Source of the DNA: Sneathiellales bacterium
GTDB lineage: Bacteria > Pseudomonadota > Alphaproteobacteria > JANQFL01
DNA length: 33,289 bases
Direction: 5' to 3'
Assembly: GCA_028277845.1 (NCBI GenBank)
Contig: JANQFL010000017.1
Coordinates: 1-33,289 of the forward strand
Under the pieces are notes generated by a model. That model was not told the DNA's origin and did not search any database. It saw nothing but the letters and a program-made list of their open reading frames with translations. This document shows, piece by piece, positions 16,973 through 26,251 of this stretch; position 1 is the first letter of the stretch, and each line of letters begins with the position of its first letter. Position numbers and translations under genes: made by a program.

Positions 16973-17616
16973 GAACCGCCCTCCAGATTATGCCGCACCG
17001 GCCCGACGACCCGTTCCAATTCTTCGTTTTCGCGCTTTATACGCAGCAGCAGCTGGAACAGCTCCTCATCGGAGATCGCCTTGTCGGTGCCCTGAATGGC
17101 CGACGCGATGGTGCCGACAGACTCATTGACGGAACTAAAAAAGGCATCGGCATTCGATCCCATAACAACCACCAGACGGTGGTTGGCCGGCGCTTCGCGG
17201 AAGCCTTCCGGCCCGAACAGAATCAGGCGGCGGCCGGTCTTGAAATCCTTGATGGATTGATCATTGTCCGGCTTGTCGAACTTGACCTTGCCGCTTTTCT
17301 TGTCGAACGCAATCGACGTGCCCAAGGTGTCGACGAATTCCGCCGGCAGCCAGCCCGAGGCGAAATTGACCGCGCTGATGGCGCTGGCCTGACCGCGCAG
17401 GCGCACCCGGTAGACGGCGGGCGGCACCTGTTCCTGTTCGTCAAATATGCCCAGATAGTAAGTCTGCTCGATTTCGTTGGTCGGCGCCTGGCCACCGATC
17501 ACGGCGGCGCCAACAATACCGAGAGTTATTTTACCTTCGGGTGTATCACAGCCCGCCAGTATCGCACTCAGCGCCAACGCGCAGACCAACCGAAGCCCGT
17601 GTTTCCGGATGCACAC
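16969..17616 (-). CDS. Small predicted lipoprotein, unknown function
   Basis: A 215-residue protein with a lipoprotein signal: basic MCIRKHGLR, a hydrophobic core and ILAGC, with Cys23 as the likely lipidated residue. The following short glycine-rich hydrophobic segment (LGIVGAAVIGG) could insert in a membrane. The middle (YRVRLRGQASAISAVNF, then LILFGPEGFREAP) looks like a beta-rich domain and the C-terminus is helical and charged. I do not recognise the family. The start is GTG at 17616 behind GAGGGGAGGGG. It is the first gene of the operon with the giant lipoprotein, overlapping it by 4 bases. Confidence 0.88.
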   Translation of the reverse strand: MCIRKHGLRLVCALALSAILAGCDTPEGKITLGIVGAAVIGGQAPTNEIEQTYYLGIFDEQEQVPPAVYRVRLRGQASAISAVNFASGWLPAEFVDTLGTSIAFDKKSGKVKFDKPDNDQSIKDFKTGRRLILFGPEGFREAPANHRLVVVMGSNADAFFSSVNESVGTIASAIQGTDKAISDEELFQLLLRIKRENEELERVVGPVRHNLEGGS

Positions 17617-18025
17617 GATCCCCTCCCCTCATATCCCGGTGGTTTCTGAGAGGCGGCCGATAGGCCAGGACCTGTCGCCGAGGGCTCCCGAAACCACTCA
17701 TTTGCCGGCGGACAGCGGATACGCGCTGTTTGAAGCAGGAAATTGTGACGCCGGCTTTGTTCTTTACTCAAAAGTAAAACGCGACGAACGAATAAGACTA
17801 ATGATTGAAAATATGATCGTCAATAATCCATATGAGGGATATTCAAGGACCAACGCCCGCTTTTGATAGGTGAAAGCCTCTCCGTCGGCGAGAAATGCGA
17901 TCGGTAGTCCAGTTTCTTCGGTGGCGGGACCAGGCGGGCGGCGACGCCCCTCGACGATCGGATCCAGGGTGATTACCGTTGAGTTCAAAGGGCGGCGGCA
18001 TTCTGGGCAGGGAGGTCCATCCGTG
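17617..18025. other. 409-base intergenic region, AT-rich in its middle
   Basis: This gap separates the divergent lipoprotein operon and the FAH-family gene, so it should hold promoters for both. The stretch 17740-17870 is clearly richer in A and T than its surroundings. I see no convincing sigma-70 box pair. A minus-strand open frame covers 17764-18042 and is discussed as a finding; I do not call it a gene. Confidence 0.6.
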
Positions 18026-18859
18026 ATGTATTTCCGGCGCACATTCGTCTTTTCGTATTTGGTTGTCGCCCTGTTGGTTCCGATATCGGCCGGGGCAGCC
18101 GAGGTAAAACGCTTCGTACGAATCCAGGCAGGGGCAGTCACCGCCTACGGACAGTTGGACGGCAACACCGTGACCCGGTTGACGGCGGCACCCTATCTGG
18201 GCGGCCGGCCATCGGGGCCAACCCACGACCTGGACGCGGTGACCCTGTTGGCGCCGGCCGAACCCGGCAAGGTCATCGCCGTCGCGCTCAATTTCCGCAG
18301 CCACGCGGGCAACGCCGGAGCCGCCAAACCGGAACTGTTCGCCAAGCTGCCGAGTTCCGTCATCGGCCCCGGCGCCGATATTGTCGTGCCGCGCGAGGCC
18401 ACGTCGCTGCATTACGAAGGCGAACTGGTCGTGGTCATCGGCCGCACCGCCCGCAACGTGCCGGAGGCCGAGGCGAAGGGCTATGTCTTCGGCGTCACCG
18501 CCGGCAACGACGTCAGCGAGCGGGGCTGGCAGTCGGCCGACATCCAGTGGCTCAGGGCCAAGGCGTCCGACGGCTTCGGGCCGGTCGGACCGATGATCGT
18601 CACCGGGCTGAATTACGGCGACCTGATGATCGAAACCCGGCTCAACGGCCGGGTCGAACAGCGCGAGAGCTCGAAGTTCCTGATCCACGGCGTCGACCGG
18701 ATCGTGGCCTACATCAGCCGCTATATCACCCTGCATCCGGGTGACCTGATCTTCACCGGAACGCCGGGCCGGACCCGGCCGATGCAGCCCGGCGACACCG
18801 TCGAAGTCACCATCGAGGGCATCGGAACCCTTAGGAATCAAGTGGTTGCAGCCGATTGA
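18026..18859 (+). CDS. Fumarylacetoacetate hydrolase family protein with signal peptide
   Basis: A 277-residue FAH-superfamily protein, which typically hydrolyses or decarboxylates beta-diketo acids such as fumarylpyruvate. The metal site is visible as Glu131 and Glu133 in HYEGELVVVIG and Asp162 in GNDVSERGWQ; VALNFRSHAGNAG (86-98), FTGTPGRTRPMQPGD and the ending VTIEGIGTLRN are family segments. Unusually the N-terminus (RRTFVFSYLVVALLVPISAGAAEV) looks like a cleavable Sec signal, with a plausible site after Ala24. The ATG at 18026 follows GGGAGG; a nearby GTG at 18023 is possible. It precedes the flavoprotein gene by 138 bases, with palindromes between. Confidence 0.9.
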   Translation: MYFRRTFVFSYLVVALLVPISAGAAEVKRFVRIQAGAVTAYGQLDGNTVTRLTAAPYLGGRPSGPTHDLDAVTLLAPAEPGKVIAVALNFRSHAGNAGAAKPELFAKLPSSVIGPGADIVVPREATSLHYEGELVVVIGRTARNVPEAEAKGYVFGVTAGNDVSERGWQSADIQWLRAKASDGFGPVGPMIVTGLNYGDLMIETRLNGRVEQRESSKFLIHGVDRIVAYISRYITLHPGDLIFTGTPGRTRPMQPGDTVEVTIEGIGTLRNQVVAAD

Positions 18860-18869
18860 CCGCGGTCAA
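18856..18869. promoter_or_regulatory. 14-base perfect palindrome, possible operator
   Basis: TTGACCGCGGTCAA is a perfect palindrome overlapping the stop codon of the FAH-family gene, about 130 bases before the flavoprotein start. It could be a regulator binding site. TTGACC also resembles a -35 hexamer. Function is inferred from symmetry and position only. Confidence 0.4.
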
Positions 18870-18889
18870 CGGTTTTACTTGCCGAAAAA

Positions 18890-18907
18890 TATTTTAAGCT
18901 TAAAATA
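18890..18907. promoter_or_regulatory. 18-base AT-rich perfect palindrome, likely operator
   Basis: TATTTTAAGCTTAAAATA is a perfect 18-base palindrome, strikingly AT-rich in GC-rich DNA, 91 bases before the flavoprotein start. Size and composition match operators of MarR-type regulators, which commonly control aromatic-CoA degradation genes. A hairpin of the transcript is a less likely alternative because the stem has no loop. No MarR gene is in the window. Confidence 0.55.
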
Positions 18908-18997
18908 ATTTTGCTTTCGGGAGGCGCGCGGACCCGGTTCAAGTACCAATAAGCCGCCGCCGTCCAAGCTTTGCCCCTTTGTGAAGGACGACGCGCC

Positions 18998-21349
18998 ATG
19001 AAGATCTCCATCGTCGGCGGTGGCCCCGCCGGTCTCTATTTCGGCCTTTTGATGAAGAAGGACGACCCGAGCCACGACATTACGGTCTATGAGCGCAACA
19101 AGCCCGACGACACATTCGGTTTCGGCGTGGTGTTTTCCGACGAGACCCTGACCGGGTTCCTCGACTACGACACCGACAGCTACAAGGACATCGTCGAGAG
19201 CTTCGCCTACTGGGACGAAATCGACATCTTCACCAAGGGCGCGCACATCCGCACCGGGGGCCACGGCTTCTGCGGCATGTCGCGCAAGAAGCTACTCAAC
19301 ATCTTCCAGCGCCACTGCCGGCAGGCCGGCATCGAAATCAAGTACGAGACCGAGATCGGCGGAAACGTGCTGGAGCAGTTCCCCGACAGCGACCTGATCC
19401 TCGCCGCCGACGGCATCAACAGTGTCATCCGCGAGGAATACAAGGACAAGTTCCAGCCCAGCCTGGACTGGCGCAAGAACAAGTTCGTCTGGCTCGGCTC
19501 CACCCTGCCGCTGGACGCCTTCACCTTCATCCTGGAAGAAAACCGGCACGGCCTGTTCCGGGTGCACGCCTATCAGTTCCAGCCCGACCTCGCCACGTTC
19601 ATCATCGAATGCACCGAGGACACCTGGCACAAGGCCGGCTTGGACAAGGCGAGCGAAGAGGAAACCATCGCCTACTGCGAAGAACTCTTCGCGGACCACC
19701 TGAAAGGCCACAAGCTGATCGGCAACATGTCGGTCTGGCGCACCTTTCCCACCGTGCGCAACGAGAACTGGGTGCACGAGAATATCGTGCTGATGGGCGA
19801 CGCCCTGCACACCGCCCACTTCTCCATTGGATCCGGCACCAAGCTGGCGATGGAGGACAGCATCGCGCTCTTTGAGGCCTTCAAGGAAAACGGCGATGTG
19901 AAAAGCGCCCTGGCCGCCTACGAGGCGGGCCGCAAGGACGATGTCGCCCGGTTGCAGCGCACCGCCGAGACCAGCCTGGAGTGGTTCGAGGACACCGAGC
20001 GCTACATGCACCTCGACCCCGAACAGATCGGCTTTAGCATGATGAGCCGGTCGAAGCGGGTGACTTACGAGAACCTGGCCCTGCGCGACCCGGCCTACAT
20101 CAAGAACATCGACCGGTGGTTCGCCGGCAAGGTGGCGGCGAGCGGCCTCACCGTGCCGGAGGGCCCGGATGGCCCGCCGCCGCCCATGTTCATGCCGTTC
20201 AAACTGCGCGGCATGACGCTGCAGAACCGGGTCATGGTCTCGCCCATGTGCCAGTACTCGGCCACGGACGGCATGCCCGACGACTGGCATTTCGTGCACC
20301 TGACCAGCCGCGCGCTGGGCGGCGCCGGATTGCTCTACACGGAAATGACCGACGTCACCGAGGACGGCCGCATCTCGCCGGGCTGCACCGGCATCTACAA
20401 CGACGCCCAGGCGGCCGCCTGGAAGCGCATCGTCGATTTCGTGCATAGCCGCACCGGCACCAAGATGTGCATGCAGCTCGGACATGCCGGGCGCAAGGCG
20501 TCGACCTGCCTGCCATGGCAGGAACCGGGCATGGACAAGCCGCTGCCGGAAGGCAACTGGCCGATCATGGCGGCCTCGCCGATCCCCTACTACCCCGAGA
20601 ACCAGGTGCCCAAGCCGATGGACCGGGACGACATGGACCGGGTGAAGGAAGCTTACATCGCCGCCGCCAGGCGGGCCGAATGGGCCGGCTTCGACATGGT
20701 CGAAGTGCACATGGCGCACGGCTACCTGCTGGCCTCGTTCATCTCGCCGATCACCAACACCCGCGACGACGAGTACGGCGGCTCGCTGGAAAACCGCATG
20801 CGCTATCCGCTGGAAATCTTCGACGCCGTGCGCGCGGTGTGGCCCGAAGACAAGCCCATGGCGGCGCGCATTTCCGCCTGCGACTGGATCGACGGCGGCA
20901 TCACCGGCGACGACGCCGTCGAGATCGCCCGCATGCTGAAAGACCACGGCTGCGATATCGTCGACGTCTCCTCGGGCCAGACCGACCCGGCCGAGGACCC
21001 GGTCTACGGCCGCATGTTCCAGGCGCCGTTCTCCGACCGCATCCGCCACGAGGTCGGCATTCCGACCATCACGGTGGGCAATATCAGTTCGGCGGACCAG
21101 GTCAACACCCTGTTGGCCGCCGGCCGTGCCGACATGGTCGCCCTGGCCCGGCCGCACCTGACCGATCCCTATTTCACCCAGACGGCGGCGGCCCATTACG
21201 GTTACGAAGGCCAGCCCTGGCCCGAGCCCTACCACGCCGGCCGCAACCAGGCGATGATGACGGCCGAGCGCGACAACGAGGAACTGGCCGAACTGCGCGC
21301 CGCCGCCGCGCCGGTCAGCCCGCAGGAGATGCTCAAAGCCGCCGAATAG
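18998..21349 (+). CDS. Bifunctional salicylyl-CoA 5-hydroxylase-like / OYE-type oxidoreductase
   Basis: A 783-residue fusion. Residues 1-385 form an FAD-dependent aromatic hydroxylase: the dinucleotide motif GGGPAG at 7-12, and FAD-contacting GD at 268-269 in LMGDALHTAHFSIGSG. Residues about 398-765 form an Old Yellow Enzyme domain: FKLRGMTLQNRVMVSPMCQY, MQLGHAGRK with the catalytic-type histidine near 495, VHMAHGYLLASF, and SPITNTRDDEYGGSLENR. This architecture is known from 2-aminobenzoyl-CoA monooxygenase/reductase and from proteins annotated as bifunctional salicylyl-CoA 5-hydroxylase, which act on CoA thioesters of aromatic acids. Which substrate is used here is open. The ATG at 18998 follows GAAGGA. 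No matching aryl-CoA ligase is adjacent. Confidence 0.93.
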   Translation: MKISIVGGGPAGLYFGLLMKKDDPSHDITVYERNKPDDTFGFGVVFSDETLTGFLDYDTDSYKDIVESFAYWDEIDIFTKGAHIRTGGHGFCGMSRKKLLNIFQRHCRQAGIEIKYETEIGGNVLEQFPDSDLILAADGINSVIREEYKDKFQPSLDWRKNKFVWLGSTLPLDAFTFILEENRHGLFRVHAYQFQPDLATFIIECTEDTWHKAGLDKASEEETIAYCEELFADHLKGHKLIGNMSVWRTFPTVRNENWVHENIVLMGDALHTAHFSIGSGTKLAMEDSIALFEAFKENGDVKSALAAYEAGRKDDVARLQRTAETSLEWFEDTERYMHLDPEQIGFSMMSRSKRVTYENLALRDPAYIKNIDRWFAGKVAASGLTVPEGPDGPPPPMFMPFKLRGMTLQNRVMVSPMCQYSATDGMPDDWHFVHLTSRALGGAGLLYTEMTDVTEDGRISPGCTGIYNDAQAAAWKRIVDFVHSRTGTKMCMQLGHAGRKASTCLPWQEPGMDKPLPEGNWPIMAASPIPYYPENQVPKPMDRDDMDRVKEAYIAAARRAEWAGFDMVEVHMAHGYLLASFISPITNTRDDEYGGSLENRMRYPLEIFDAVRAVWPEDKPMAARISACDWIDGGITGDDAVEIARMLKDHGCDIVDVSSGQTDPAEDPVYGRMFQAPFSDRIRHEVGIPTITVGNISSADQVNTLLAAGRADMVALARPHLTDPYFTQTAAAHYGYEGQPWPEPYHAGRNQAMMTAERDNEELAELRAAAAPVSPQEMLKAAE

Positions 21350-21496
21350 TCCCGGTTGGCCCGATTTCCGGCGACGCCGGGACCATCTGGTCTCGGCGTT
21401 TCCGCATTGTGGGATTGTCCCCGCTCCCGCCATATCGTGATTGGCAAAATGCGGCCCCATCCGCATACTGCCGCCATATCAACATGGACAAGACCT

Positions 21497-23086
<1,590 letters not shown>

Positions 23087-23124
23087 CGAGGGGTATTGAG
23101 CCCGCCCCGGCAAAGGAGAACCGC

Positions 23125-23517
23125 ATGGAAGCGAAACGGCTGATCCCGTTGCTGAACGTGGAAGACACCCCGCGCGCCATCGCATTCTACTGCGAGCATT
23201 TGGGCTTCACCGTGGAGATGCAGTTCCCCGAGGACGGCCCGCCGGTGTGGGCCAACCTGCGCGGCGGCGACTTCGCCTTCATGATCAACCAGCCGAGCGA
23301 CCACAAGAGCGACGACCGGCGCCTGCGCCCGAGCTACTCCGACGCCGTGTTCTACCTGGAGGTGGACGACGCCGACGCCGCCCACGCCGAACTCAGTACC
23401 AAGGGCATCGCCGTTACCGAAGTGCGCGAGGAAATGTACGGCCGCGAGTTCTTCGTCCGTGACCGTGACGGCTACGAGATCGCCATCATCAGCCCGCCGG
23501 ACGGGAGCGGGGGCTGA
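23125..23517 (+). CDS. Glyoxalase/bleomycin resistance (VOC) family protein
   Basis: A 130-residue vicinal oxygen chelate protein with two beta-alpha-beta-beta-beta modules. The N-terminal IPLLNVEDTPRAIAFYCEHLGF and the C-terminal YGREFFVRDRDGYEIAIIS are standard. The last module carries a glutamate (YEI) that often binds metal. Members range from glyoxalase I to antibiotic-binding proteins and ring-cleavage enzymes; nothing here fixes the role. The ATG at 23125 follows AAAGGAG. It is probably co-transcribed with the GGT-family gene. Confidence 0.9.
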   Translation: MEAKRLIPLLNVEDTPRAIAFYCEHLGFTVEMQFPEDGPPVWANLRGGDFAFMINQPSDHKSDDRRLRPSYSDAVFYLEVDDADAAHAELSTKGIAVTEVREEMYGREFFVRDRDGYEIAIISPPDGSGG

Positions 23518-23739
23518 CTGGAGAACTCCCCAGCCAAATCACAATCTGTTTCACTGACCCGGCGAACGACCAGCCTGCTGACCAGGTCGATGATCGGTGA
23601 CGGCGTACCGGCTCCGTTCCAGTTTAGCGGATTGACCAATGATGACTTGCCCGAATTGTGATGGCGGACATAGTCAGCGGCCTACGATGCACGTAATGTT
23701 AGTTTCGTAGAGACGTTTGGACAAATAACAGGCAAACAG

Positions 23740-25116
23740 ATGCGTAACATAGTGATCCTTTTCGCGGCCCTGGCGGTCGCCGGCCCGAACAGCGTGGCGA
23801 TGGCCGAGGCCGCACAGCCCAAGTCCTATCAACTGGCGCAGGCCGCGCGCCCTCTCGTCTCGGGCGAGCGGGTCCGGCTGAAGAAGATGGTGCGGGACAT
23901 GGAAAGCGCCTTGCAGACCATCGACAAGGGCGGCATCGCGCCGTTTCAGGACCCGAACTACGTCAAGAAGTGGCGAAAGGCGATCGATCGTTACCGCATG
24001 GCCATGAAGAAGTATCCCCAGGTGGACGATCCTGACGTCAAGGCGGCCACGGCCAAACTGACGGAATTCGAAAACGTGGTTGCGTTCGGCGAACGTGAGG
24101 CCGCCAAACAACTGTCCCAGGTGGGTGATGTTCAAGCCATCCTGGCGACCATCGAAAAGAACCTGCGCGACAATCAACCGCCGCAATGGCTGCCGGCTCC
24201 GTTCGGAGACGAAGAAGTCCAGGCATGGGTGCGCACCGCGGCCATCGCCAAACGGACAGCCCAGAAATCCATCACCGAACTTCAGCGAATCGGCAAAACC
24301 GCCCACTTGCCGATCACGCGGGGCACGGTGCAGCAGGGCGCCCCCTATGACAAACAGGACCTCAGCCGTTTGACGACGTTTGCCAATTATCACATCCGCG
24401 ACGTCGGCGAAGCCGTGAAAAAGACCTTCGAGACCCTGAAGCATCAATTCCAATTCCAACACGGTGACCTGGACTACTACCGGTCCCTCGACCCGGATAA
24501 TCCCAAACATCGGGCGAACGCGTTCCTCATGGAGGGCGCCGAGGCGGAGATTTACAGCGGCCTAGACAGACAGCTGGCTTTGGCGAAATCGGTGGTGGCC
24601 TACCAACGTGCCTTCGGCAAAGAGCCGTCGGCCGCCTCGACCGCGCGAGTCGACGAGATTATCGCGCTGCGCAAGAGCTACGCCGCAAACCGGATCAAGG
24701 CACTTGGTGATTCAAAGTTGCCCGCAGCGAAAAGCACCGATGCGCAGCGACTCGCCGTCGCGAAACAGATTCTGGCCACGCCGAAGTACGCGTATGGCCA
24801 ACACGGCCCTGTCGTGCTGACGACGAAGGAAATCGTCGACCGCGAGAAGCAGGTCAGCCGCGCTGAGGTCAAGGACGTCGACGTCAGCCTGTCGGGTACG
24901 ATCACCCTGAGCGGCACCGAGACGACCTGGACCTACAAGTGGCAGGAGTTCAAATTCGCCACCCCGATCAAGGAAACCAAGAGCGAGGACTGGTACATCT
25001 GGTGGATCACCGCAAAGAAGTTTTCCTCGGGCGGCGCGCGCACACCGATCGGCGAATGGGTCTCCGGTGCCGCCACCAAGGGCGACCTGATTCTGGAGAA
25101 GAATTTTTCCAGATAA
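23740..25116 (+). CDS. Exported protein of unknown function
   Basis: A 458-residue protein I do not recognise. It has a cleavable Sec signal (MRNIVILFAALAVAG to about AMA-EA, residue 22). Residues 40-380 are charged and predicted almost wholly helical, with repeated lysine/arginine-rich amphipathic helices that could form a helical bundle. The last 80 residues switch to a beta-rich domain (VDVSLSGTITLSGTETTWTY, then EDWYIWWITAKKF). No cysteines or catalytic motifs stand out. The ATG at 23740 has only a weak ribosome site. It follows a 222-base gap in which I see no other feature. Its TAA overlaps the ATG of the truncated GST frame. Confidence 0.85.
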   Translation: MRNIVILFAALAVAGPNSVAMAEAAQPKSYQLAQAARPLVSGERVRLKKMVRDMESALQTIDKGGIAPFQDPNYVKKWRKAIDRYRMAMKKYPQVDDPDVKAATAKLTEFENVVAFGEREAAKQLSQVGDVQAILATIEKNLRDNQPPQWLPAPFGDEEVQAWVRTAAIAKRTAQKSITELQRIGKTAHLPITRGTVQQGAPYDKQDLSRLTTFANYHIRDVGEAVKKTFETLKHQFQFQHGDLDYYRSLDPDNPKHRANAFLMEGAEAEIYSGLDRQLALAKSVVAYQRAFGKEPSAASTARVDEIIALRKSYAANRIKALGDSKLPAAKSTDAQRLAVAKQILATPKYAYGQHGPVVLTTKEIVDREKQVSRAEVKDVDVSLSGTITLSGTETTWTYKWQEFKFATPIKETKSEDWYIWWITAKKFSSGGARTPIGEWVSGAATKGDLILEKNFSR

Positions 25117-25481
25117 TGAGAGGATACAATGGCGACCGGGTTCACCTCAATGCGAGCTGGGGTTTTTATCTCGGCCAGCAGAGCCGCCTCCCCATTTCCG
25201 TCGAACCGGAAATCGACGCCTACATCCGCCAGCGCGCCCATCGCATGTTCTCATCGTTGGAACACACCATGCCCGACTCCGATTTCCTGGTCGGCACCGC
25301 ACCGACCATCGCCGACCTGTGCAATTACGGCGAAGTCCCGTATGCGCGGCTGTGCGATTACGACCTGTCCCAATGGCCCAAGGTCAACGCCTGGTGCGGA
25401 CGGATCGAGCGCCTACCGGACTATCGCGATCCGTTCGATCTGCTGCCGATGCAGGACGCCGAGATCAAGTCCGCTTCGTAA
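25116..25481 (+). pseudogene. C-terminal half of a glutathione S-transferase
   Basis: This 121-residue frame encodes only the helical C-terminal domain of a GST. The segment FLVGTAPTIADLCNYGE holds the conserved TxAD folding motif, followed by QWPKVNAWCGRIERLPDYRDPF, the usual end of GSTs. The thioredoxin-like N-terminal domain that binds glutathione is absent; upstream is the end of the unrelated exported-protein gene. The in-frame ATG at 25116 overlaps the stop of that gene, so the remnant might still be translated, but it should not conjugate glutathione. The fragment is best read as a deletion remnant. Confidence 0.8.
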
Positions 25482-25701
25482 GGAATGCGCCCACGATTTC
25501 ATTGAGTGCTGCGGCCTCGTCTTCAATGCCTTCCGCCAAGCGCGCCGCCGCCAAACGGGCAATATCCATTTCGTGCCGAACAGCATCCTCGCCGGCACCG
25601 TGGTGGAACAGCTTGATGACGCGGTCGTCATCGAGGCCGAACACGTCCGCCGTTCGGCCTCCGCCAATTCTTGGACCCAGTTCGGCGACGCGCAACGTCA
25701 T
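25465..25701 (-). pseudogene. N-terminal fragment of a kinase-fold phosphotransferase
   Basis: A 78-residue minus-strand frame whose first 55 residues look like the nucleotide-binding lobe of an aminoglycoside-phosphotransferase-like kinase: a glycine-rich loop (IGGGRTADVFGL), a beta-strand lysine (DRVIKLFHH), and a helix with a glutamate (RHEMDIARLAAA). The rest of the kinase, including the catalytic loop, is missing, and the frame ends in unrelated sequence overlapping the GST remnant. The ATG at 25701 is plausible. It is probably non-functional. Confidence 0.7.
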
Positions 25702-25819
25702 ATGGATTGGACCACTCAGTTCTCCGGATAATAGCCAGCAAACTTGGCCCGGCGCACAACCAGGGCATCCATGATATCATTGCATCGTATCAAAGCATGA
25801 GATCATACATTCATTGAAC

Positions 25820-26125
25820 ATGAACATTGAATTTCTCAGCAGCATTCTTGTCCTCATCGGGCTTGGCATGTTCGTGGTCCCGCCGCTCGTGCTGGTGGTT
25901 TGCGGGCTTTACGTCTTTCTAACCAAGGCCGAGGCGCGCAAGTCGTTCTGGGACGATATCATGCGGCTCCACTTTGAAACGCAAGGCAACCCGCTCAAGA
26001 TGCTCCGTTTCCAAGGCAGGCCCCCGAAGGGAATTCCTACATGGATACTCGATCACCACGATACGTTTTTTCTTGTGATGCTGGCCGGACTGATTCTGCT
26101 GGGCGTGGGGGCCGGCCTGACTTAA
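25820..26125 (+). CDS. Small membrane protein, unknown function
   Basis: A 101-residue protein with two predicted membrane helices, near residues 5-35 (SSILVLIGLGMFVVPPLVLV and onward) and 82-99 (FFLVMLAGLILLGVGAG), joined by a charged, basic loop. No family is recognised. The ATG at 25820 is preferred over a TTG two codons earlier. The upstream 60 bases are AT-rich and contain the palindrome ATGATATCAT at 25771-25780, so it may have its own promoter. It stands alone between the decayed GST/kinase region and the ABC transporter genes. Confidence 0.7.
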   Translation: MNIEFLSSILVLIGLGMFVVPPLVLVVCGLYVFLTKAEARKSFWDDIMRLHFETQGNPLKMLRFQGRPPKGIPTWILDHHDTFFLVMLAGLILLGVGAGLT

Positions 26126-26251
26126 TCCGAAGGACCTGAAACCGTCGACGGATTCGTTGCGCAACGACACGGCCGATGACGGCACTCACCCGTTGGGCGC
26201 AAGCTGTGCTAAACATGCGCAACCATTGTCACCGCGCGAGGTTTGCCGAAG

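Noticed and set aside
19292-21466. A 724-codon minus-strand frame opposite the flavoprotein
   Set aside because: It is the mirror of a clearly coding gene with conserved catalytic motifs; its translation is histidine/glycine/valine-rich with no domain.
25116-25481. GST remnant as maleylpyruvate isomerase completing a gentisate pathway with the FAH gene
   Set aside because: Some maleylpyruvate isomerases are GST-like, but the glutathione-binding domain is missing and nothing in the remaining half is specific for that enzyme.
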